This document shows positions 7,524 to 12,688 of a stretch of 14,193 nucleotides of DNA, in pieces (the first letter of the stretch is position 1; every line of letters starts with the position of its first letter). The notes beneath the pieces are model-generated. The model was given only the letters and a program-made list of their open reading frames with translations. It did no database searches and was not told where the DNA came from. The DNA is from CAWVWF01 sp963933885 (GTDB lineage: Bacteria > Bacteroidota > Bacteroidia > Flavobacteriales_C > GCA-002722245), in the NCBI GenBank assembly GCA_963933885.1, contig CAWVWF010000084.1, forward strand, positions 1 through 14,193. The letters run 5' to 3'. The position numbers and the translations under genes are program-made.

Positions 7524-7759
7524 CATTTAGTATTTGTCCCCTGAACCATGGCTAAATACTTTTCCATACTGGACATCTCAACAGCTGCATCAATTTTATC
7601 GGTAACGTCTTTAGCTGAAACATCTTCTATCTCTCCATTATCTTTTATCGTATCATATCCATTTAGAATATCACGTGTTCTTTCTAATAAATCTTTAGAA
7701 CCCGAATCGTCTGGTGACGATTTTAAAATTTCAATTAATACATCTCTCATTAATGCCAT
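7523..7759 (-). CDS. Uncharacterised small acidic cytoplasmic protein
   Basis: I place the start at the ATG at 7759-7757, giving 78 residues (MALMRDVLIEILKSS...). The frame stays open further upstream to an ATG at 7825, but those extra 22 codons encode hydrophobic, noise-like sequence and overlap the terminator hairpin at 7815-7849. ATG 7750 (MRDVLIE) is also possible. The product is predicted largely helical and acidic, with repeated Asp/Glu/Lys (DDSGSKDLLERTRDIL; DAAVEMSSMEKYLAM) and no signal peptide or membrane segment. I recognise no family. It stands alone, convergent to trhO, and sits 55 bp downstream of a minus-strand intrinsic terminator, so its expression may depend on readthrough of that structured region or on an unseen promoter in the gap. 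Confidence 0.6.
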   Translation of the reverse strand: MALMRDVLIEILKSSPDDSGSKDLLERTRDILNGYDTIKDNGEIEDVSAKDVTDKIDAAVEMSSMEKYLAMVQGTNTK

Positions 7760-7814
7760 ATAACAAAGTACGACATTCCAGATAAGAGGTTGAAATTTTT
7801 CGATGAATAAACAT

Positions 7815-7849
7815 AAAAAAACCAACTCGAGTCATGTTGAGTTGGTTTT
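7815..7849 (-). terminator. Minus-strand intrinsic terminator with no protein gene upstream
   Basis: A perfect 11-bp stem AAAACCAACTC/GAGTTGGTTTT (7849-7839 and 7828-7818, read on minus) with a 10-base loop is followed by T's continuing to 7815, seven in a row. Read on plus, the T tract is only four bases, so it is oriented to stop minus-strand transcription. No minus-strand ORF lies upstream, so it must end an RNA gene, a leader or antisense transcription. Confidence 0.8.
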
Positions 7850-7943
7850 GGAGAATTGCAAGTCAAACAATTCTGAGTTTATATACTACTTCTAGGTCGG
7901 GGGGACCTAATACTATATAAATGTGTTCTGAATTAATTAACGG
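7815..7943 (-). ncRNA. Candidate structured small RNA or terminating leader
   Basis: Read on minus, this interval holds three consecutive hairpins. The first has an outer 8-bp stem TTTATATA/TATATAAA (7921-7914, 7885-7878), an internal loop and an inner 6-bp stem TAGGTC/GACCTA around a loop of five C's. The second is the 7-bp stem AGAATTG/CAATTCT (7874-7868, 7858-7852). The third is the terminator at 7849-7815. All stems are perfect. A weak promoter lies upstream (7978-7950). No ORF fills the region. The predicted RNA is about 130 bases. It could be a stand-alone regulatory RNA, or a 5' leader of the 78-residue protein gene whose ATG lies 55 bp beyond the terminator. I could not match it to a known family; 6S RNA was considered, but the separate hairpins do not fit its single long stem. 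Confidence 0.42.
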
Positions 7944-7949
7944 AGATTT

Positions 7950-7978
7950 CAAAATAATGATTAATACTTTCTGTTCAA
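7950..7978 (-). promoter_or_regulatory. Weak promoter candidate for the small RNA
   Basis: On the minus strand TTG (7978-7976) is followed after 18 bp by TTATTTTG (7957-7950), seven of eight positions of space-adjusted TAnnTTTG (six if N's are not counted to match: one mismatch, T for A at position 2). Initiation would fall near 7943, just before the first hairpin. The -33 element is only the core TTG. Confidence 0.28.
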
Positions 7979-8102
7979 GTTTAAATTTCTTCTGTGAAAG
8001 AAAAAAATAAGCTGTGATAAAAAAACAAAATCTAAATCTGTCACTTATAATTCCCCTTCTTTAATTGAATAAAGTATCTTAGTATTTCAATTTATTTTGA
8101 GG

Positions 8103-8891
8103 ATGGAAAAAGACTTTATTAGCGCGTTATTTAAAGAGCATAAAAACACACCGAAATGCCCGTCTCCTTATACTATATCGACATGGTTCAATAAACTTCT
8201 TGGTGTTTTATTCCCAGGTAACTGCGACACAACTTTTGATAACGAAGATGAACTAAATAACTTCATTGGTGATCTAAAAACAGATCTATCGAACATCCTT
8301 GTTTGTCACGCAACTGAAAACATAAAAGACAAAGAAAAGGTTAATGACGATTTTTTCAATGCCTTGCCTATTATAAAAGCAAAGCTAGATAAAGACGTAA
8401 TTGGTCTTTTCGAAGGAGATCCTGCTGCAAAAAACTATGCAGAAATCACTCGATCTTATCCTGGCTTTTATGCTATCGCTGCCAATAGAATTGCAAACTT
8501 CCTTTACAAAGAAGGTGTTGAATTAATCCCAAGAATGATTTCCGAACATGCACACAGTCATGTAGGAGTTGATATTCACCCAGGAGCATCTATCGGGGAA
8601 TACTTTTGCATTGATCACGGTACCGGAGTTGTAATTGGAGAAACTACAATAATTGGAGATCATGTTAAAATTTACCAAGGAGTTACGCTAGGTGCATTAA
8701 GTGTTAATAAAGAAGATGCTGAAACCAAACGACATCCAACTATTAAAGATGGAGTTGTTATTTATGCTGGAGCAACTATTCTAGGAGGAAAAACAATTGT
8801 TGGAAAAGATAGCATAATTGGAGGAAGTGTTTGGGTAACGAGAAGCGTTCCTGCTGAATCTAAAATTTATTATAAAGCCGAAAATATTTAA
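8103..8891 (+). CDS. cysE: Serine O-acetyltransferase
   Basis: This enzyme transfers acetyl from acetyl-CoA to L-serine, making O-acetylserine for cysteine synthesis. From the ATG at 8103 it has 262 residues: a helical N-terminal half and a hexapeptide-repeat left-handed beta-helix from about 150. Diagnostic motifs are DIHPGA (Asp157), DHGTGVVIGET (His172, the expected catalytic base), YQGVTLGA and KRHPTI. It ends in KAENI; the terminal Ile is the residue by which CysE proteins insert their tail into the active site of O-acetylserine sulfhydrylase. A TTG two codons earlier (8097) is in frame, but ATG is preferred. The next gene, the sulfhydrylase, starts 10 bp later, so they form an operon. 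No sulfur-responsive leader was recognised. Confidence 0.95.
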   Translation: MEKDFISALFKEHKNTPKCPSPYTISTWFNKLLGVLFPGNCDTTFDNEDELNNFIGDLKTDLSNILVCHATENIKDKEKVNDDFFNALPIIKAKLDKDVIGLFEGDPAAKNYAEITRSYPGFYAIAANRIANFLYKEGVELIPRMISEHAHSHVGVDIHPGASIGEYFCIDHGTGVVIGETTIIGDHVKIYQGVTLGALSVNKEDAETKRHPTIKDGVVIYAGATILGGKTIVGKDSIIGGSVWVTRSVPAESKIYYKAENI

Positions 8892-8901
8892 AATACGAAT
8901 C

Positions 8902-9780
8902 ATGACTGTTGAGCAATTAATTGGAAATACACCACTTGTAGAAATCAATAATATTAACCCTAATCCAAAGGTTAAAATTTACTGTAAACTTGAGGGACAA
9001 AACCCTGGTGGAAGTGTTAAAGATCGAGCTGCCTACAACATGATTAGTGAAGCCTTAAAAAGAGGTGACATAAAGAAAGGTGATAAATTAGTTGAAGCTA
9101 CTAGTGGAAATACTGGAATTGCTTTAGCTATGATTTCTAGATTACTAGGGTTAGAAATGCATTTATTGATGCCAGACAGTGCTACTGTAGAAAGAGTGAA
9201 ATCTATGGAAGCTTACGGTGCGAATGTAATTCTAACACCTGCTGCTAAAACAATAGAATATACAAGGCAACTTGCTCAAGAAATGGCAGACTCTGGTGAG
9301 TATTTCATGCTTAACCAATTTGCAAATCCAGATAACAGCGGAGCACATTATAAAAATACTGGACCTGAAATCTGGAAAGACACTGAGGGAAAAATAACAC
9401 ATTTTGTTTCAGCAATGGGAACTACAGGAACAATAATGGGAGTTTCAAGATTCTTGAAGGAACAAAATCCTAATATTCAAATTGTAGGAACACAACCTAC
9501 TGATGGATCAAAAATCCCAGGAATCAGAAGGTGGTCTAAAGAAATGGTTCCAAAAATATTCGACGCATCTAGAGTTGATTCAGTAATAGACGTATCTCAA
9601 GAAGAAGCTACAAAGATGACTAGAAGAATGGCTGAAGAAGAAGCTCTTTTAGTTGGTATGAGTTCTGGAGGAGCACTGGCTGCAGCGATTCGTTTAGCAG
9701 AAACTTTAGAAGAAGGAATTTTGGTTTGTATCGTTTGCGATAGAGGTGATAGATATTTGAGTTCAAATCTTTTCGCTTAA
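8902..9780 (+). CDS. cysM: Cysteine synthase B (O-acetylserine sulfhydrylase, CysM type)
   Basis: This PLP enzyme converts O-acetylserine plus sulfide (or thiosulfate, in CysM) to cysteine. The 292-residue product has the fold-type II landmarks: GGSVKDRAA with PLP-binding Lys40, TSGNTG at 67-72 for the substrate carboxylate, GTTGT at 173-177 cradling the PLP phosphate, and SSGG at 254-257. The motifs IPGIRRW (205-211) and CDRGDRYLS (279-287) place it with CysM rather than CysK, from recalled E. coli CysM. It ends at the family's short form. It follows cysE by 10 bp and is probably co-transcribed, coupling O-acetylserine production to use. No clear terminator follows. Confidence 0.94.
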   Translation: MTVEQLIGNTPLVEINNINPNPKVKIYCKLEGQNPGGSVKDRAAYNMISEALKRGDIKKGDKLVEATSGNTGIALAMISRLLGLEMHLLMPDSATVERVKSMEAYGANVILTPAAKTIEYTRQLAQEMADSGEYFMLNQFANPDNSGAHYKNTGPEIWKDTEGKITHFVSAMGTTGTIMGVSRFLKEQNPNIQIVGTQPTDGSKIPGIRRWSKEMVPKIFDASRVDSVIDVSQEEATKMTRRMAEEEALLVGMSSGGALAAAIRLAETLEEGILVCIVCDRGDRYLSSNLFA

Positions 9781-10086
9781 ACACATTAAACCATAATTAG
9801 TCATCTTTATTTTTCGTTTCATTAGAGCCTACTTTCAATGCAAATGTCTTTTTGCCCAACTATAGCATAAGTCACATTAATCGTTCCTTTAAAGACACTT
9901 CTTTTAGCAATATTTTAAAACTACCTGCTTCGACTCATTCTGAAGTAAAGTTCAATAAAAATGCCTAGTGTTCTTCAATTTAAATCAAGTCTGGACTTTA
10001 CTTGGACTATTTGCAATTATTAAATACAGAACAATTTTTATACATAGTTTTGAATTATTGTTGATTCAAAATTTAATACTGCTGTA
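9781..10086. other. 306-bp intergenic spacer
   Basis: This lies between cysM and the SGNH-hydrolase gene, both plus strand. It contains a 9-bp inverted repeat AAGTAAAGT/ACTTTACTT (9943-9951 and 9995-10003) enclosing 43 bp, and a -7 promoter element near the right end (listed separately). On the minus strand a 30-codon stretch without stops (9914-9825) encodes a protein-like string, but it has no ATG and is bounded by stops on both sides. No intrinsic terminator was found for cysEM. Confidence 0.5.
10045..10052 (+). promoter_or_regulatory. -7 promoter element for the SGNH-hydrolase gene
   Basis: TAGTTTTG matches the Bacteroidota -7 consensus TAnnTTTG exactly and lies 34 bp before the ATG at 10087. 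No TTG is seen 19-21 bp upstream, so the promoter is only half supported. Confidence 0.42.
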
Positions 10087-10761
10087 ATGAAAGTATCTAT
10101 TCTTATTACCATAATCACTTCAACTATTTTCATGTCGTGTGATTCAAATAAAGATAAAACGAACGTCCCTCCTCTTCACCATTACGTTCATTGGCATAAA
10201 CGGGTAATTAAGTTCATTGAAGAAAAAGATAGCATAAAGACTGGAAGTTATATTTTCTTAGGTAATTCAATAACAGAAGGATTCAATCTACAACAACACT
10301 TCCCCAACGTAAATACGGTTAACAGAGGTATTAGCTCAGATCATATTGATGGAGTTAGTCAAAGATTAAACTTATCAATCAAAGGAGCAAAAAGTGCTAA
10401 ATTATTTATACTAATGGGGATTAATGATATCGGAGCTGGGAGAAGTAAAAAAACAATAAAAGCGCTTTACAGCAACATGGTTGATTCTATCGTTAAAAAC
10501 TATAACTACGATGTTTATTTACAATCTATTCTTCCTACATCTCCAAGATGGGCGAACTGTCCACCAAATTTAATTAAGAATATTAATGAATTCATTAAAG
10601 ACCTGGCAACAGATAAGGGCTTAACTTATGTAGATCTCTACCCTTTGTTTCAACAGGGTAACACAAATTTCATTAAAGGGGAACTTGTTACAGATGGCTT
10701 ACATTTGAATGAGGAAGGATACCGAATCTGGTCTGATTATTTAAAAAGTGTAATCAAATAA
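10087..10761 (+). CDS. SGNH/GDSL-family esterase lipoprotein
   Basis: This is a 224-residue predicted lipoprotein: a hydrophobic start, then a lipobox-like FMSC with Cys18 as the expected lipidated residue, followed by a charged linker. The rest is an SGNH hydrolase of the PAF-acetylhydrolase-like type. Block I is FLGNSITEG (nucleophile Ser61), block II NRGISSD (Gly81), block III MGINDIG (Asn113, oxyanion hole) and block V TDGLHLNEEGY (Asp203 and His206 completing the triad). All catalytic residues are present. Relatives remove acetyl or acyl groups from sugars, peptidoglycan or lipids; the substrate here cannot be told. It is alone on its strand, convergent with the LRR gene 31 bp away. A 6-bp hairpin TTTAAG/CTTAAA just after the stop (10762-10777) lacks a T tract and is not a convincing terminator. 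Confidence 0.88.
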   Translation: MKVSILITIITSTIFMSCDSNKDKTNVPPLHHYVHWHKRVIKFIEEKDSIKTGSYIFLGNSITEGFNLQQHFPNVNTVNRGISSDHIDGVSQRLNLSIKGAKSAKLFILMGINDIGAGRSKKTIKALYSNMVDSIVKNYNYDVYLQSILPTSPRWANCPPNLIKNINEFIKDLATDKGLTYVDLYPLFQQGNTNFIKGELVTDGLHLNEEGYRIWSDYLKSVIK

Positions 10762-10792
10762 TTTAAGGTTACTTAAACGTTAATAGCGTAGC

Positions 10793-11242
10793 CTATTCTT
10801 CTATTGTAATCACTCTTACCTTAGATAATTTTTTAACTGCATCATCAAAAATGGTTTTTTTCCATTCCGGGTGATCTTGAATATCTAAGATTTCTAAACT
10901 TGTAATTTCAAAAACCACATCAGGTACTTTTGGCATGTAACGAGTTCCTGCTAAATTCAAATATTTTAGTTTTTTAAGCGAGCTAAGTTCTTTTGGAAGT
11001 GTAGAGAATTTATTAAAAGATAAATCCAAGCATTCTAAATTAGTCAGTTTTGAGATATCAGCAGAGATCGTTGTCAGCTTAGCCATACTTATATCCAATT
11101 TCTTAACCTCTAAAGGCTTCTTTAAAGCATCTGCCAAACTATAAAACGTTTCTCCATCAGAAACACAATCAGACATCATATCTACAAATCCAGTAGTTAT
11201 AGTAAAAACGATTGCTAAACTTAAAAAATATAACTTTTTCAT
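10793..11242 (-). CDS. Small exported leucine-rich-repeat protein
   Basis: The 149-residue product begins MKKLYFLSLAIVFTITTG, a standard signal peptide. Residues about 46-120 hold three to four leucine-rich repeats of about 23 residues: VKKLDISMAKLTTIS, LECLDLSFNKFSTLPKEL, LKYLNLAGTRYMPKVPDV and LEILDIQDHPEW. The LxxLDLSxNxFxxLPxEL form is the bacterial type used in protein-protein contacts. A short segment before the repeats has Cys26 near the cleavage region, but no good lipobox. The protein is short for an LRR domain and carries no enzymatic partner, so it may cap or bind another envelope protein. It follows HU, but the terminator at 11289-11317 separates them. Function unknown. Confidence 0.8.
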   Translation of the reverse strand: MKKLYFLSLAIVFTITTGFVDMMSDCVSDGETFYSLADALKKPLEVKKLDISMAKLTTISADISKLTNLECLDLSFNKFSTLPKELSSLKKLKYLNLAGTRYMPKVPDVVFEITSLEILDIQDHPEWKKTIFDDAVKKLSKVRVITIEE

Positions 11243-11288
11243 CTGGTCTTGTTTTGGTTAGGCTGTAATATAGAAAAATTTAAGTTAT

Positions 11289-11317
11289 AAAAAAAGCCTC
11301 AATCTCTTGAGGCTTTT
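11289..11317 (-). terminator. Intrinsic terminator of the HU gene
   Basis: On the minus strand an 11-bp perfect stem AAAAGCCTCAA/TTGAGGCTTTT with a 4-base loop leads into a run of seven T's (11295-11289). It starts 22 bp after the HU stop codon, so the HU transcript should end before the LRR gene. Confidence 0.88.
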
Positions 11318-11338
11318 AAGGTAATAAGGTAGTTTCTT

Positions 11339-11614
11339 TTAACTGTTCACATTCCCCGAAAGGTCTGCTCCTGCTTTAAACTTCACAACTTTTTTTGCAG
11401 CTATTGTAATTTCTTTACCCGTTTGAGGGTTTCTACCTTTTCTAGCAGCTCTATCGGAAATTGAAAAAGAACCGAAACCAACTAAGGCAACTCTATCTCC
11501 TTTTTTTAATGCACCAGAAGTCTGGTTAACAAATGCGTCTAATGCTCTTTTTGCATCAGCTTTAGACAATCCAGATTCAGAAGCAACTGCTTCAATTAAT
11601 TCAGCTTTGTTCAT
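11339..11614 (-). CDS. hup: HU-family DNA-binding protein
   Basis: HU dimers bend and compact DNA in the nucleoid. The 91-residue length is standard. The N-terminal helical dimerisation region (MNKAELIEAVASESGLSKADAKRALDA) is followed by the beta-arm with GFGSF (46-50) and RNPQTG (61-66); Pro63 is the DNA-intercalating residue. The C-terminus KKVVKFKAGADL is typical of the family. It is transcribed alone, with a strong terminator downstream. The 214-bp upstream gap shared with the globin gene contains a -7-like TATATTTA on minus but no clear -33. It could be HU or the sequence-similar IHF; the size and lack of extension favour HU. Confidence 0.95.
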   Translation of the reverse strand: MNKAELIEAVASESGLSKADAKRALDAFVNQTSGALKKGDRVALVGFGSFSISDRAARKGRNPQTGKEITIAAKKVVKFKAGADLSGNVNS

Positions 11615-11828
11615 TTCTTAAAATATTAAAGGTTTAATAATACCCTTAAATATAAGCGATTACGTGTGTTAAAAAAATATTTAGAGGACAATAAATTTAC
11701 TACAAGATACAAAAAGCCTTTTTTGTTAATAACTTGAGCCAAAGAACGTTGAGAAAAAACAGCGCCGAATCATATTTTATCATAACTTTTATCATCTATT
11801 AATTAATCATTTTATTTAAATTTACTGC

Positions 11829-12221
11829 GTGAAAAAAGACATTGAAACTAGGGAGGATATCATGATATTAGTTAACTCATTTTACAACCATGTAAAAAAG
11901 GATAAATTGATTGGTCCTATTTTCACTGAAGTCGCTGATATTGATTGGCACACCCATCTTCCTAAGATGTATGATTTTTGGGAAACTGTATTACTTGGTA
12001 AGGCTAGTTATTCAGGAAACACCTTAAAAGTACATTTGGATTTAAATCATCAATTTAAATTAATGGGTTCGCACTTCGATCATTGGTTGATATTATTCAA
12101 AACAACAATTGATGAATTTTTTGAAGGTCCAAATGCTCAACAAGCAAAAAACAAGGCTGAATCAATAGCAACTGTGATTAAAATTAAAACAATAGAAAAA
12201 TCTAAGAAGGAAATTATTTAG
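11829..12221 (+). CDS. Group 3 truncated haemoglobin
   Basis: This small haem protein (130 residues) starts at GTG 11829; no in-frame ATG gives a full-length globin. The sequence fits group III truncated globins such as Campylobacter Ctb: Tyr19 in SFYNHVKKD (B10), FW in YDFWETVLLG, His69 in TLKVHLDL (proximal F8), His43 in HTHLPKMYDFW (E7 position) and Trp86 in HFDHWLILF (G8). All haem-pocket residues expected for oxygen or NO chemistry are present. Such proteins are linked to NO/ROS tolerance or microaerobic oxygen handling, but no partner reductase lies here. Its last 8 bases overlap the convergent FtsB/DivIC-like gene. A loose promoter (TTG at 11749-11751, TATTTTAT about 21 bp on) is possible. 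Confidence 0.9.
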   Translation: MKKDIETREDIMILVNSFYNHVKKDKLIGPIFTEVADIDWHTHLPKMYDFWETVLLGKASYSGNTLKVHLDLNHQFKLMGSHFDHWLILFKTTIDEFFEGPNAQQAKNKAESIATVIKIKTIEKSKKEII

Positions 12222-12507
12222 ATTCTAAGATAAACACGTCTTCTCCTTCCTTCTTCATTAAGAACTGCTCACGAGCATATTTTTCCATAAACTCAGGATT
12301 GTTTAAGTTTCGAAGAAAAATCTCATTTTTAACAGTCTCATTTTTCAACCTCATATACTCAGCTTTCAATTCATCCTTTCTCTCAATTAATTCGGCATGA
12401 AAGAAAAAATTATAGTTATCGAAGAAAGCCAACCATAGCAAGAACCCAAATCCTACTAAGAAGAATTTGTTTTTAAAGATAGCTGGTATGTCGTCCCAAA
12501 ATTTCAC
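12214..12507 (-). CDS. Septum formation initiator, FtsB/DivIC-like
   Basis: This is a 97-residue single-pass membrane protein of the divisome. FtsB/DivIC proteins join FtsL and FtsQ at the septum and help activate septal peptidoglycan synthesis. The layout is classic: a short cytoplasmic N-terminus, TM about 14-30 (FFLVGFGFLLWLAFF), a periplasmic coiled coil about 38-66 (LIERKDELKAEYMRLKNE), then the conserved NPEFMEKYAREQFLMKKEGEDVF region in which family members carry 'E..AR...M...GE'. Bacteroidota members are short like this one. It is an isolated minus-strand gene overlapping the globin gene tail to tail by 8 bp. DivIC and FtsB cannot be separated by sequence reading alone. Confidence 0.88.
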   Translation of the reverse strand: MKFWDDIPAIFKNKFFLVGFGFLLWLAFFDNYNFFFHAELIERKDELKAEYMRLKNETVKNEIFLRNLNNPEFMEKYAREQFLMKKEGEDVFILESK

Positions 12508-12526
12508 AATACTAAAATAGCCATTA

Positions 12527-12688
12527 CTAATATGACATCCTTCCCTCCTCTTTTAACTTGTTAACATCAACTTGAGAATAAGCTAAATCATATGCTATTT
12601 TAAAAAGCTGAAAAATCAGAATTATCAGGATTAAAAGTTCTATTTTCGCGATCGTTTTATCAAAAACTGAGTGATTATGGACGTTCAA
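12527..12688 (-). other. Doubtful antisense ORF upstream of the symporter
   Basis: A minus-strand frame from a TTG at 12688 to TAG at 12527 encodes 53 residues, with a very hydrophobic middle (ELLILIILIFQLF) and a soluble tail (AYSQVDVNKLKEEGRMSY). The tail looks protein-like, but the only ATG is four codons from the end and the 5' part is antisense to the symporter start. It may be a decayed small membrane-protein gene or chance. Confidence 0.2.

Noticed and set aside
7548..7763. Plus-strand 71-codon ORF
   Set aside because: Mirror of the 78-residue minus-strand gene. The minus frame has the better start context and a more natural charged composition, although neither is matched to a family.
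7760..7825. Upstream start (ATG 7825) for the 78-residue protein
   Set aside because: It would place the initiation region within the terminator stem and add a noise-like hydrophobic stretch.
7815..7943. tRNA, tmRNA or 6S RNA
   Set aside because: There is no cloverleaf, T-loop GTTCGA or CCA end for a tRNA, and no single long interrupted stem for 6S. A covariance-model search was not possible, so an unusual 6S form is not strictly excluded.
7892..8102. Sulfur- or SAM-sensing riboswitch before cysE
   Set aside because: The plus-strand leader shows no terminator/antiterminator pair, and the conserved hairpins here make better sense on the minus strand with their terminator.
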